64,000 nucleotides of DNA from Planctomycetota bacterium (GTDB lineage Bacteria > Planctomycetota > UBA1135 > GCA-002686595). The DNA is taken from positions 372,001 through 436,000 of the forward strand of contig JABACD010000001.1 of the NCBI GenBank assembly GCA_014237855.1, read 5' to 3'. The translations under genes were made by a program, and so were the position numbers. Shown here piece after piece: positions 26,543 to 36,127 of the stretch. The notes beneath the pieces were generated by a model. The model did not search any database. It was not told where the DNA came from and saw only the letters and a list, made by a program, of their open reading frames with translations. The stretch's first letter is position 1; each line of letters starts with the position of its first letter.

Positions 26543-27511
26543 TCAGGATACGGACTCGAAGCGCTCGCGATACCAGCGCAGGGTCTCTACGAGCCCCTCT
26601 TGCCAACTTACCACAGGCTGCCAACCCAGTAGTTCTCTGGCGGACTCCACGGACGCGAGGCTGTGCAGGACGTCTCCAGGCCGCCCTGGGACATATTCGG
26701 GCTCCATGGTCGACCCCAGCCCCTGGGCCATCGTCTGGTACAACTCGTTGATTGTTACTCGCTGCCCGCCCCCCACATTGATCACGGTTCCCGGCACCAG
26801 ATCGGCGGACATGGCGCGGAGGTTCACGTCCACGACGTTGTCGATATAGGTCATGTCCCGGGTCTGCTGCCCGTCGCCAAAGATCCTGGCCCGTCCCCCC
26901 TCGAGTAAGGCCCGCGCAAACAGAGCGATCACTCCCGTATAGGGCGAGTCATCCACCTGCCGAGGACCAAAGACATTGAAGTACCGAAGACAAACCGTCT
27001 TCATCCCGTAGCACCGCCCCCAAACCTTCATGAGCTGCTCACCAGCGACCTTGCCTGAAGCGTAGGGACTGACCGGATCAGTGGCCATGGTCTCGATCTT
27101 CGGCAAGCTCTCGCTCTCACCGTAGGCAGCAGAGGATGCAGCAAAGATGACATGCTGCACTCCGGCGCCTCGAGCGGCCTCAAGAACGCGAAGTGTCCCC
27201 ATGACATTGACTTCGTAGCTGGCCTCCGGATCCTCGACGCTACGAGGAACAGAGACCTGGGCAGCCTCGTGGAACACTCCCTCGACCCCCTCGCTCACCT
27301 TCCCGCAGGCAGCAGGGTCAGTGATGTCTCCACGAAGGAATTCAACCGTGGCACCACTGCCCACCTCCCCTACATCGTGTGGGGAGAAGTTCTCGAGCTT
27401 GCCCGAACTCAGGTTGTCGAGCACGCGAACTCGATCGCCGCGAGCGATCAGCGCTGAGGCGATGTGAGAACCGATGAAGCCAGCACCGCCGGTGATCAGG
27501 TAGAGAGCCAT
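26543..27511 (-). CDS. NAD-dependent epimerase/dehydratase (UDP-sugar 4-epimerase-like)
   Basis: Starting at 27511 (MALYLITGGAGFIGSHIASAL), the 322-residue protein is an extended SDR: the NAD motif GGAGFIG is at residues 8-14, the catalytic triad is in ASSAAYG and YASGKVAGE (YxxxK), and FNVFGPRQ and YVPGRPGDVLHS fit UDP-glucose/GlcNAc 4-epimerases. It supplies activated sugars for surface glycans. The exact sugar nucleotide cannot be told by eye. A few residues further upstream in frame are possible but lack the fold start. Confidence 0.9.
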   Translation of the reverse strand: MALYLITGGAGFIGSHIASALIARGDRVRVLDNLSSGKLENFSPHDVGEVGSGATVEFLRGDITDPAACGKVSEGVEGVFHEAAQVSVPRSVEDPEASYEVNVMGTLRVLEAARGAGVQHVIFAASSAAYGESESLPKIETMATDPVSPYASGKVAGEQLMKVWGRCYGMKTVCLRYFNVFGPRQVDDSPYTGVIALFARALLEGGRARIFGDGQQTRDMTYIDNVVDVNLRAMSADLVPGTVINVGGGQRVTINELYQTMAQGLGSTMEPEYVPGRPGDVLHSLASVESARELLGWQPVVSWQEGLVETLRWYRERFESVS

Positions 27512-27535
27512 GACTTCATGGTATCTCCTGCGCAA

Positions 27536-27945
27536 GGCCCGGCCTTGCTAGCCCTTGAGCTTCTCGCCAGGCACAAATAGAAGCTGGGCCCACCGAGCGA
27601 GCATCTCGGTGGGCCCAATAGCATCGAGAAGGGGGGTTGGATCCCCTTGCACGGCGTCGCCGTGCGCTCCTGCAAGCCAGAGATCCGCCCTCTACCGAAC
27701 ACCCACCCCGCAAAAAAATGGGGAGCGAGACTCCCGAGCAGTCCTTCCCTCGACACTCCAGACCAAATGTGAGCCAGGCCCGCATGTTTGGGCGGGCCTG
27801 TCTCATGCCGGCGAAAGCGAGTGCTCTCTCCTGCGAGTGCTTCTTTACTTCTCTTCATCAGACGTAGCGGAAGCCTCGACCGGATCGAACGCCTCTCACC
27901 CCAATTTGTGTCGTGGCCCCATGGAAAAGCGTGTAATCGGCTCTC
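27536..27945. other. Hairpin-rich intergenic region, no gene seen
   Basis: This stretch separates the epimerase start (-) from the DNA methylase start (+). It holds a perfect 13-bp stem at 27585-27617, a 7-bp stem gcacggc/gccgtgc at 27649-27665, and aggcccgc/gcgggcct at 27776-27799. Open frames over it read as low-complexity with no recognisable domain. Confidence 0.5.
27585..27617. terminator. Perfect 13-bp hairpin of uncertain role
   Basis: Arms tgggcccaccgag (27585-27597) and ctcggtgggccca (27605-27617) pair perfectly around a seven-base loop. No gene clearly ends at it; it may insulate the two divergent neighbours or mark the remains of a lost gene. Confidence 0.4.
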
Positions 27946-29316
27946 ATGGGGCTAGGGTGGCCCTCCATGGACCTCGAAAGGCCCTCAAGAAATGGCCGCG
28001 GAGCCCACCAGGGGGTGGTCTTCACCCCCCCGGAGCTCGCCCTACGCCTGGCGACCCCCCTCGTGGCCAGAGGGCTTCCTCTGCTTGACCCGGCCTGCGG
28101 GGAGGGCGCCCTCCTGCTCGCAGCCCTCCAGGGCGCCGGAGGCGGGCCGGAGGTAGCCCGGCAGCTGCACGGCATCGAGCTGAACCCGGAGCTACGAGAG
28201 AGAGCTCTCGAGCGGCTGGCCGGAGCCGCAGGCCTGGCTCCCGAAGAACTGTCTCAGAACATCCTCTGCGCCGACGCTCTGGATCCGGCGACCGCCTGGC
28301 CCAAGGGCGCCGCGATCCTCGCCAATCCCCCCTGGCTCTCGTTCTCGGGTCGCCACCGTGCGGCCTCCCGCGAACAGTCACATCACCGGGGCCCCGGCGG
28401 CTGGCCCTCACTCCAGGGCGCCTTCGTTCACCGCATTGCGGCGCACTGTGCGGCAGAGCAAGTCCCTGCCCGTGTTCTGGTGCCAGGCTCGCTCCTGGAG
28501 CTTGAGAAGTACCTCGCGCTACGTGAGGCCATCGCGCCCCTCGTCCACCACAGCGAGCCCCCGGTGGAGCTCGGCGAGCGAGCATTCCCCGGAGTGCTTG
28601 AACCCGCCGTCCTGATCAGCCTTGGTCCAGGAGCGGGGGCATCACAAGCCCCCCCTGCTGCGAGATCGAACAAACCGTCCGAGCTGGTTCGCCGGCTCGA
28701 GGGCTTTCCGAGGCTGCCCCCTGAGACCTTTGCTGATCCAGGTGTCCACACCGGGAACTGCGGGAAGTTGCTGGTACTGGAGAGGGCCGAAGGGCACTGC
28801 GCACCATTGAGGCGCGGAGCTGACCTCGACCCCTTTCACCTGAAGTCTCCGACGCTCCAGCTAAGGCTCGACCTGGTGTCCGATGAACAGCGACGCTTTC
28901 GCATCGCCTCATTGGAGCACTACTGCGCCTTTCCCGTACTCCTGCGACAAACGGCCGATCGGCCCATAGCAGCCATTCATGCCGCACCCACCTACTTCCG
29001 CAACAGCCTGTTGGGCGTGCGCCATGTAGAGGGCCTGGCAAAGGAGTTCCTGGTGGCCCTCCTGAACTCGGGGCCCGCGGCAAGCTGGCATCGCGAGAAC
29101 TTTCGCGACGCGCGCCAACGAAGCTTTCCCCAGGTCAAGGTAGGCCACCTGCGCACCCTCCCCACACCAATCAGATCTCGCCAGGATAACCACCGCCTCC
29201 ACGATGAGATCGTCGCGCGAGTTCAGGAGCTCACTCCCTCAGCCTCGGACTTTGACGACCGCCGCGAAGCGATCGACCGGCTCATCTCGAGCGCCTTCGA
29301 ATCGAACCGGAGCTGA
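27946..29316 (+). CDS. Orphan N6-adenine DNA methylase, TaqI-like
   Basis: The 456-residue protein starts near an ATG at 27946 (27967 is also possible). Motif I is LLDPACGEGALLL and catalytic motif IV is NPPW at residues 127-130, the pattern of N6-adenine (gamma-type) DNA methylases. The C-terminal half (YFRNSLLGVRHVEGLAKEF; LLNSGPAASWH; FPQVKVGHLRTLPTP) resembles the TaqI/type IIG specificity region. No endonuclease domain or partner gene is adjacent, so it may be an orphan regulator or part of an incomplete restriction system. The first 300 bases are noticeably more G+C-rich than neighbours, hinting at transfer. Confidence 0.85.
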   Translation: MGLGWPSMDLERPSRNGRGAHQGVVFTPPELALRLATPLVARGLPLLDPACGEGALLLAALQGAGGGPEVARQLHGIELNPELRERALERLAGAAGLAPEELSQNILCADALDPATAWPKGAAILANPPWLSFSGRHRAASREQSHHRGPGGWPSLQGAFVHRIAAHCAAEQVPARVLVPGSLLELEKYLALREAIAPLVHHSEPPVELGERAFPGVLEPAVLISLGPGAGASQAPPAARSNKPSELVRRLEGFPRLPPETFADPGVHTGNCGKLLVLERAEGHCAPLRRGADLDPFHLKSPTLQLRLDLVSDEQRRFRIASLEHYCAFPVLLRQTADRPIAAIHAAPTYFRNSLLGVRHVEGLAKEFLVALLNSGPAASWHRENFRDARQRSFPQVKVGHLRTLPTPIRSRQDNHRLHDEIVARVQELTPSASDFDDRREAIDRLISSAFESNRS

Positions 29317-29325
29317 CTCAGGCAC

Positions 29326-29766
29326 CTATCGCTGAACCGAGGCAGCGATCAGCCGCCATGAGTCAGCACGGGGGCTTGGCGCCCGGAATTCAATCGGCGT
29401 CACCTCACCGGCACCAAGGACGAGCGGGGTCCAAACCGCCTCCAGGTCGCTGACAGGCTTACCTGCGCGGTCCAGCCACTCGATGTTGTAGGCGAAGGAG
29501 AGTGACTCGTCGGCCTCGTTGCACAGATCCAGCTCCACGACCCGATGACCCTCGATGATCTGGGAGGTTCGAATCAGCTGGGTCAGGTGCTCCTCCACGC
29601 TACGGTCCAGGGAGGGTTGCTCGCTGAACTGCTCATCCTGAAACTCCTCGGGGATACCCACGCCACCGGGCTTCGCCTCGGGGTTCTGGCAGGCTACGGT
29701 GAGCAGGAGCGCCAGCGTGGGGATCAGTCGCGAGTTGATAGTTCCGGGGGTGTCTTCGGTGGCCAT
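29326..29766 (-). CDS. YcfL-like (DUF1425) lipoprotein
   Basis: The 146-residue protein has a hydrophobic leader with a lipobox L-L-T-V-A-C near residue 26 preceded by a polar N-terminus, so the true start may be a few codons later. The mature part has VVELDLCNEADESLSFAYNIEWLDRAGKPV and TPIEFRAPSPRADSWRL, the pattern of DUF1425/YcfL periplasmic lipoproteins. Its role is unknown; in enterobacteria the relative sits near lpoB. It converges tail to tail with the DNA methylase (9-base gap) and diverges from mutS. Confidence 0.72.
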   Translation of the reverse strand: MATEDTPGTINSRLIPTLALLLTVACQNPEAKPGGVGIPEEFQDEQFSEQPSLDRSVEEHLTQLIRTSQIIEGHRVVELDLCNEADESLSFAYNIEWLDRAGKPVSDLEAVWTPLVLGAGEVTPIEFRAPSPRADSWRLIAASVQR

Positions 29767-29905
29767 ATCGGCGCCAGGTACGGATCTCGGTGAAAATCAG
29801 GGCGAATCAAGGGGCCCAGAACAACACGCCAGAGCCCACGCTGCAAGCCACCACGAGGAAGCAGTACACTGGGTGCCGACCTTATCCAGCTCCTACTCCC
29901 ACGAC

Positions 29906-32563
29906 ATGCCGAAGAAGACCGTTTTCGTCGCCGGAAAGCCCGCGGGACAGAAGAAGAAAAAGGGCAAGGAACAATCTCCCATGATGGAGCAGTTCTGGCG
30001 TGCCAAGAAGGAGCAACCCGACGCCCTGCTCTTTTTTCGAATGGGAGACTTCTACGAGCTCTTCCACGAGGACGCTCAGCTCGCATCAAAAGAGCTCGGA
30101 ATCTCGCTGACCTCACGCTCGAAAGGGGACGCCGCCATCGCCATGGCCGGCGTGCCTGTTCGTTCCATGGAGACCTACCTCCTGCGTCTGGTGCGCCTGG
30201 GTCACAAGGTCGCGATCTGTGAGCAACTGGGCGACCCAAGGACAACCAAGGGCATAGTCGAACGCGGCATCGTTCGCGTGGTCACCCCCGGTACATTGAC
30301 CGAGGAAGACGCCCTGGATGCGCGCTCCAGCAACTTCCTCGCAAGCTTGTGGATCAGCGAGGGCCGCGGAGGAATCTCCTGGGTCGATCTCTCGACTGGC
30401 CGCTTCTATGCAGCTGAAGCAGACGCCAGCGAGCTGCTCGACGAGCTTGCTCGAATATCTCCGGCAGAGGTCCTCTGGTGCCCAGACAAGTCAGCGGAAG
30501 AGCCCGAGATCACTGCAGAACTTCAGCGACAATACGGGCCACGCCTGTCTGAGCGGGACACATGGAGATTCGATGAGGAGACAGCCAAGCGTGCTCTCTG
30601 CAAGCACTTCAAGGTGGCCACCCTGGAGGGCTTCGGCATCGAGGCTGGAAGCCGCGCAGTGCCTGCTGCTGGCGCACTGATCGAATATGTAGAGGAGACT
30701 CAGCGCGGAGCCTGCGAGCACATCCTCACGATTGAGCATGTCGACACCACCGACCAGCTGGTACTCGACCGTGCGACGCGGTCCTGTCTCGAGCTGGTGC
30801 AGACTCAACGCGATGCACGCACAGAGGGAACCCTGCTCTCGACCCTCGACCACACATCGACGCCGATGGGTGGCCGGCTCTTGAGAGAATGGGTGCTCGC
30901 CCCGCTCCGCAAGGTTGACGCCATTCTTCACCGCCAACAGGGCGTCGCCGAGTTCGAGGGCTCTCCGTTCTTGCGCGAAGACGTGCGCGCTCTCCTCGCG
31001 GAGGTCCGAGACATTGAACGCCTGGTCTCAAGGCTCTCGACCGGTCGTGGAAACGGCCGTGACCTCGTCTTCTTGGCTTCCTCCCTCGAACCGGTACGCC
31101 CGCTTCAAGAGAAGCTGAGCAACGTCTACTCGGAAGTTCTGACCCTTCTACGCGACAACCTCGACCCCCTCGATGACGTCGTCGGCCGGATCCGCCGCAC
31201 GCTGGTCGACGACCCGCCGCCGACACTCAAGGATGGTGGACTCGTCAGGCGCGGGTACTCGGCCGAACTCGATGAGCTGGTGCAGATCGCTGGCGATGGC
31301 AAGAGCTGGATGGCCCGCTTCCAGGCCGAGGAGACCGAGCGCACGGGCATCAGCGGCCTGAAGATTGGCTACAACTCGGTCTTCGGGTACTTCATCGAGA
31401 TCCCTCGCGGTCAGGCGGACAAGGCGCCGGACAACTACGTTCGCAAGCAGACCATCAAGACCGCCGAGCGCTTCATCACTCCCGAGCTGAAGGAGTTCGA
31501 GACCAAGGTCTTGAAGGCCGAAGAGCACTCGCGCGAGATGGAGCACGCCATCTTCAATGAGCTGCGCCTCGAAGTTGCCGCTGAAGTCCGAAGGATCCTG
31601 GATACAGCCAAGGCGCTGGCGCAAGTAGACGTACTTGCTGGTCTCGCTCAGGTAGCAGCGACGAACCGATACACTGCCCCGACCATTGACGATAGCGGGG
31701 TCCTGGAGATCGAGGATGGCAGGCACCCCGTGATCGAAGTCCTGCCCGACACGGATGCATTCGTGCCGAACGACAGCTCACTCAACAGCAGTGATCAGGT
31801 CGTGACCGTTCTGACAGGACCGAACATGTCCGGTAAGTCGACTTACATCCGTCAGACGGCGCTGATCACACTGATGGCCCAGGTCGGCTCATTCGTTCCG
31901 GCGGCCAGTGCACAGATCGGCGTTGTCGACCGCATCTTCACGCGGATTGGATCCGCCGATGACATCGGGCGCGGCGCCTCGACATTCATGGTCGAGATGA
32001 TCGAGATCGCGAACATCCTCAACAACGCCACGAACAGATCACTCGTGGTCCTTGACGAGGTTGGCCGAGGCACAAGCACCTTCGACGGACTCGCGCTCGC
32101 GTGGGCCATCGTAGAGCACATCCATGAGAAGATCGGTGCGCGCACACTATTCGCCACGCACTATCACCAGCTAACTGACCTCGCGACTCGGCTCTCCGGG
32201 GTATCGAACAAGAGCGTTGCGGTTCGGGAATGGGAGGACTCGATCGTCTTCCTACACAAGATCATTGAGGGCGGAACCGATCGCTCCTACGGGATCCATG
32301 TCGCTCGCCTCGCCGGCGTTCCACAGGTCTTGCTCGACCGAGCACGAAAGATCCTGCGAGATATCGAGGAAGATGCGGAGGGTTTGGCCCCACGAATTGC
32401 GGAGCACGGAGAGGTTCCGGCTCAAGGTGCAAGCAACCAGCAACTCTCCCTCTTCGGCTCGCCTCCCAGCCAGGTCGAGACTGAGCTGGGAGAGCTGGAG
32501 ATCGAAGGGCTTACCCCGATCGAGGCGCTCAACGAGCTCAAGCGCCTCCAAGACCTGCTCTAG
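29906..32563 (+). CDS. mutS: DNA mismatch repair protein MutS
   Basis: The ATG at 29906 (MPKKTVFVAGKPAGQKKKKG) is preferred because the upstream frame lacks fold; this gives 885 residues. The mismatch-reading F-x-E is Phe49-Tyr50-Glu51 in FRMGDFYELF. The ATPase Walker A GPNMSGKST begins at residue 638, followed by DELGRGTSTFDG-like LDEVGRGTSTFDG and FATHYHQL. The Lys-rich N-terminal addition before the mismatch domain is unusual in length. It recognises base mismatches and loops. MutL is not in the window. The C-terminus runs into an aldo/keto reductase gene five bases later. Confidence 0.97.
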   Translation: MPKKTVFVAGKPAGQKKKKGKEQSPMMEQFWRAKKEQPDALLFFRMGDFYELFHEDAQLASKELGISLTSRSKGDAAIAMAGVPVRSMETYLLRLVRLGHKVAICEQLGDPRTTKGIVERGIVRVVTPGTLTEEDALDARSSNFLASLWISEGRGGISWVDLSTGRFYAAEADASELLDELARISPAEVLWCPDKSAEEPEITAELQRQYGPRLSERDTWRFDEETAKRALCKHFKVATLEGFGIEAGSRAVPAAGALIEYVEETQRGACEHILTIEHVDTTDQLVLDRATRSCLELVQTQRDARTEGTLLSTLDHTSTPMGGRLLREWVLAPLRKVDAILHRQQGVAEFEGSPFLREDVRALLAEVRDIERLVSRLSTGRGNGRDLVFLASSLEPVRPLQEKLSNVYSEVLTLLRDNLDPLDDVVGRIRRTLVDDPPPTLKDGGLVRRGYSAELDELVQIAGDGKSWMARFQAEETERTGISGLKIGYNSVFGYFIEIPRGQADKAPDNYVRKQTIKTAERFITPELKEFETKVLKAEEHSREMEHAIFNELRLEVAAEVRRILDTAKALAQVDVLAGLAQVAATNRYTAPTIDDSGVLEIEDGRHPVIEVLPDTDAFVPNDSSLNSSDQVVTVLTGPNMSGKSTYIRQTALITLMAQVGSFVPAASAQIGVVDRIFTRIGSADDIGRGASTFMVEMIEIANILNNATNRSLVVLDEVGRGTSTFDGLALAWAIVEHIHEKIGARTLFATHYHQLTDLATRLSGVSNKSVAVREWEDSIVFLHKIIEGGTDRSYGIHVARLAGVPQVLLDRARKILRDIEEDAEGLAPRIAEHGEVPAQGASNQQLSLFGSPPSQVETELGELEIEGLTPIEALNELKRLQDLL

Positions 32564-32567
32564 GACA

Positions 32568-33548
32568 ATGCCCCAGATGACCTCGATCGGCCAGAGCGGC
32601 CCCCAAGTTCACCCCCTCGGCTACGGAGGCATGGGCCTCGAAGGCTACTACGGCAAGTCCGATGACGAGGAGGGTCTTCAGGCTCTAGGCCAGGCCATCG
32701 ATCTGGGCATGATGATCGACAGCGCCGACGCCTATGGAAATGGCCACAACGAATCGCTGATCGGCAGGGCCATCAAGGGACGCAGGGACGAGGCCCTAGT
32801 CGCAACAAAGTTTGGCATCGTCTTCGAGAAGGGCCACGACTACTCGAAGCTTCCCACCGGGTGGAAGTTCGATGTGCGCATCAACGGTACGCCCGAATAC
32901 GCCCAGCGATGTCTCGACCTGAGCCTCGACCGGCTTGGGGTGGACCATCTTGACCTCTGGTACCTGCACTACCCCGATCCCTCCATCCCGATTGAGGAGA
33001 GTGTTGGTGCCATGGCAAGCGCCGTCGAGGCTGGAAAGGTTCGTCAGCTGGGGCTCTCAAATGTCACGGCCGACGAGTTGCGACGAGCCCATGCCGTTCA
33101 TCCCATTGCTGCGGTTCAGTTCGAGTACTCACTCTGGCGGCGCGAGGTGGAGGCGGAACTCCTGCCCTGCGTGCGAGAGCTGGGCGCCACCCTCGTCGCC
33201 TGGAGCCCGCTTGGCTCGGGCTTCTTCAGCGGAACTCTCGACCAGATTCCTGAGCGCGACTTCCGCCTCAACAACCCGCGCCTGCGCGGAGAGAATCTCT
33301 CGACCAACCGCGATCGCTTCGCTCCTCTGACCGAGCTGGCTGCCGAGCTGGATGTGACCACTGCGCAGCTCGCCTTGGCCTGGCTGCTGCACCAGGACTC
33401 GGTCTTGCCGATTCCGGGTACCAGGTACCCCAAGCGGGTGCTGGAGAACGCGGGCGCTGCTGAGTTGAGGCTCGACGATGCGACCCTCAGTCGGATTGAT
33501 GAGCTCGCCCCGACAGGCCTCGCCGAAGGCGGCACCCTGATCCCCTAG
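32568..33548 (+). CDS. Aldo/keto reductase
   Basis: The ATG at 32568 lies four bases after the mutS stop and gives 326 residues. The pattern LGYGGMGLEGYYG, then DSADAYGNGHNE with the catalytic Asp and Tyr, KFG with the Lys and WYLHYPDPS with the His fits NADPH-dependent aldo/keto reductases, and IPGTRYPKRV at the end matches the cofactor region. It reduces carbonyls; the physiological substrate is unknown. Tight spacing suggests cotranscription with mutS. Confidence 0.93.
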   Translation: MPQMTSIGQSGPQVHPLGYGGMGLEGYYGKSDDEEGLQALGQAIDLGMMIDSADAYGNGHNESLIGRAIKGRRDEALVATKFGIVFEKGHDYSKLPTGWKFDVRINGTPEYAQRCLDLSLDRLGVDHLDLWYLHYPDPSIPIEESVGAMASAVEAGKVRQLGLSNVTADELRRAHAVHPIAAVQFEYSLWRREVEAELLPCVRELGATLVAWSPLGSGFFSGTLDQIPERDFRLNNPRLRGENLSTNRDRFAPLTELAAELDVTTAQLALAWLLHQDSVLPIPGTRYPKRVLENAGAAELRLDDATLSRIDELAPTGLAEGGTLIP

Positions 33549-33756
33549 AGCTGCCAGGAGCTCAGGGCCCCTTGCCGGGGACTGGGGCGCACTCTGGGGG
33601 TGCGGAGCGCGAGAATTGCGCCGATCAGGCGACGGGAGCCTCACACGGATGGTCACTTCGAGCCGATAAGGGCCCGACCCTGAGCACGTGGGTCCGCCCC
33701 CTCTCCACTCCGTGGGGAGCAATGGGAGCGGAATCCCCCACGGCCTGTGACTCGAA

Positions 33757-35631
33757 ATGAACAGCGGGATGCGAAATACGTGGCTCTGGGCCACGATCCT
33801 GGCCTCTGCCGCCCTGGTGGGCTCCTACCTGATCCCGGCCCTGACCTCAGGCGCGCTGGGAAGGGGCACCACCCCCCTGTCTCCCCCACGGAGTAGCGAG
33901 AGCCAGCCCGTGCAGCCTCCTGAAGGGCTCGCGAGCGCCCGTGGCTCAGCGCAAGCGCCCCCCACAGAAGTCCCGGCGCAGCCCACCCCGCAGCCAGTCG
34001 TGGCCCTCAGCTTCCCGTCCCCGGGACAGCCCCGCGAGAGCATCAGGGAGAAGCTGGTCCATGGATGGGTCATGGATTCCAGAGGCCTTCCAGCGGTGGG
34101 AGCCCGTATCACCCCCTGGCGCAGGCTCGGACTGGCAGAAACCCTCGACCAGGATAACTCTGCAAGGGCTGGGACTGACGGCCACTTCGAGGTCATGGTC
34201 GATCATCGTGGCACGCCCCGGATGGTCATCGAGCACGCTGGTCATCTGACCTGGGAGGGTGACCTTCCAAGCGAAGCCCCAGTGACGATCCAGCTCGCCG
34301 AGACCATGCAGCTGGTGGGCCGCGTGATCGATGTCAATGGTCAGCCCGCAAGCAACAGCCTGGTTCGCTTTGACACCCAAGGTCCGCGCTCGGTCACACG
34401 CGAGTTACGCGTCGACAGGAATGGGCGCTTTGAAATCGATGGACTACGGCCTGAACCACTGATGATTCGAATTCGTGGGCCGCATGGATCACTGGGGCCC
34501 GTCGAGGTCGAGGTGCAGCCCGGCATGGAACCCGTCTTGCAGCTTGGCTCGATCCGGTGCGTCCGGGTTCACGTCACAGATGAAGACGGTCTGCCACTGC
34601 AAGGCGCTCGGGTCGTACTCATGCCAACCGGCCAGAGGTATGCTGTTGAAGCAACTCGAACCAACGCAGCTGGTGAAGCCCGATTCGAGGCCGCAACAAC
34701 GGACGCGCTGGACCTCTCGGTCGAACACGGAGAGCATCAATTCGAGACTGTCGCCCTGGCGGCAGGCAATCAAGAGCTCAGCCTGAAGCCGATCGCAAGC
34801 GGAGCGGTGAACCTGACCTCCGATGCGAAGTCCGCAATTCTGGTGGAACTCTCGAACGATTCCAATCCGGGAGGAGCTCCGCTCAGGGTCATACTGAAGC
34901 CGGGAGAAGAGCTACGCTGCTCACCTCTCGCCCCGGGGCCGTGGACAGTCTCGTGGTCTCACCTCCCCAAGGGCGGCCAGATCGCCAGCCTTGACAGGCA
35001 GGCAGCCCAGGATGCCTCTTGCCAACGAGTGCTTCTCGTGGAGGCAGGCGTCATCTCTCACCTCGCCATCGAGGCTCCACAGGCGTCTGTCATCACCGGT
35101 GTGACCAGCTGGAAGAACGAGCAAGCTTGCGCAATCGAGCTCCACTCGGTCAGTTCAGAGAACCTGCTGCTGCGAATCCCCCTCGGTCCAGAGGGCTCAT
35201 TTCGGGTCGAGGATCTTGCTGCGGGACACTACCGCCTTGCTGTCTGCGCCAGTGGGGGCGGTCGCTGGCTGGATCCGCGCGAATTACCAGTCACGCCAGG
35301 TGAGCGCCTGCAAGTGACGCTCGACCCCAGAAGCTCCCTCCGCGAGATCCTTGTACGTGACATGAACGGGGCTCCCTTGTCCAGCGCACGCGGACGGCTC
35401 AAGGGTCCCGAGAAATATTTTCCGTCTCACACACGGGTCGACTTGAGTCGGACGGTCCAGGGAAGCTCTCGCTTACCCGATGCAATCGCCGATGAATTCG
35501 GCCGCATCCAGCTAGAGTTCATGCCTCCGGGCCTTGTAACCGTGATCGTCAGTGCTCCCGGATTCAAGTCCCGCGAGGTCCAGCTCCCCGAGAACTCCTT
35601 CCACATCACCGCTTCACTAGGCAGGCTCTAG
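33757..35631 (+). CDS. Membrane-anchored exported protein with carboxypeptidase-regulatory-like repeats
   Basis: This 624-residue protein begins MNSGMRNTWLWATILASAALVGSYLIPAL, a signal anchor, then a Pro-rich linker (about 40-95). The remainder consists of beta-sandwich repeats of the CarboxypepD_reg type: VHGWVMDSRGLPAVGARITP, LVGRVIDVNGQPASNSLVRF, VHVTDEDGLPLQGARVVL and ILVRDMNGAPLSSARGRL. Such domains give adhesive or structural surface proteins. No enzymatic domain is visible. A small lipoprotein gene follows 69 bases later. Confidence 0.78.
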   Translation: MNSGMRNTWLWATILASAALVGSYLIPALTSGALGRGTTPLSPPRSSESQPVQPPEGLASARGSAQAPPTEVPAQPTPQPVVALSFPSPGQPRESIREKLVHGWVMDSRGLPAVGARITPWRRLGLAETLDQDNSARAGTDGHFEVMVDHRGTPRMVIEHAGHLTWEGDLPSEAPVTIQLAETMQLVGRVIDVNGQPASNSLVRFDTQGPRSVTRELRVDRNGRFEIDGLRPEPLMIRIRGPHGSLGPVEVEVQPGMEPVLQLGSIRCVRVHVTDEDGLPLQGARVVLMPTGQRYAVEATRTNAAGEARFEAATTDALDLSVEHGEHQFETVALAAGNQELSLKPIASGAVNLTSDAKSAILVELSNDSNPGGAPLRVILKPGEELRCSPLAPGPWTVSWSHLPKGGQIASLDRQAAQDASCQRVLLVEAGVISHLAIEAPQASVITGVTSWKNEQACAIELHSVSSENLLLRIPLGPEGSFRVEDLAAGHYRLAVCASGGGRWLDPRELPVTPGERLQVTLDPRSSLREILVRDMNGAPLSSARGRLKGPEKYFPSHTRVDLSRTVQGSSRLPDAIADEFGRIQLEFMPPGLVTVIVSAPGFKSREVQLPENSFHITASLGRL

Positions 35632-35700
35632 TCAGCTCAACTGCTGCCGCCCTTACTGTGCTCAGAACCGAGAGCCATCTGCCCGGCTCAAGACAACGCC

Positions 35701-36099
35701 ATGAAATTCGCCCTCACCCACCTCGCGCTCGCCACCTCACTTCTTCTCACGAGTTGCAGTAATGAAGTTGAGCCTGGAGGAGCGGCCTCCGTGAACGCAA
35801 TCCTCTACGTCATCGAGAGCACGGGTGCGACTGTTGACGTCACTCAAGTCCAGTACACTGATACGGCGGGTGACACGGTCACCGAGCTGAACCCGACTCT
35901 GCCCTGGTCTGCCCAGGCGACCATTGGGGACGCACAGTCAGCGCGGCTCATCGTCGAAGGCTCGACTGGAGCAGCCAGCGAGATCACTGCACGGATTCAA
36001 GACGACCCAGCTGAAGTCAGTACGCCTTCGACCTATGGCGAGACCACCTGTGCTGAGAACACGGCAAACTGCTCGATCGACATTTCCGTGGCCTTCTGA
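35701..36099 (+). CDS. Small lipoprotein of unknown function
   Basis: The 132-residue product starts with MKFALTHLALATSLLLTSCSNE, a signal peptide with lipobox L-L-T-S-C. The rest is beta-rich with no recognised family and two late cysteines (TTCAENTANCSID) that could form a disulfide. It converges with the glycosyltransferase gene; a weak 6-bp stem (tgcccc/ggggca, 36105-36126) lies between. Confidence 0.75.
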   Translation: MKFALTHLALATSLLLTSCSNEVEPGGAASVNAILYVIESTGATVDVTQVQYTDTAGDTVTELNPTLPWSAQATIGDAQSARLIVEGSTGAASEITARIQDDPAEVSTPSTYGETTCAENTANCSIDISVAF

Positions 36100-36127
36100 C
36101 CCCCTGCCCCTTCCTGCGCCGGGGCAA

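Noticed and set aside
27496..27858. Possible minus-strand gene of 120 codons
   Set aside because: No domain, unusual composition, runs into the epimerase gene.
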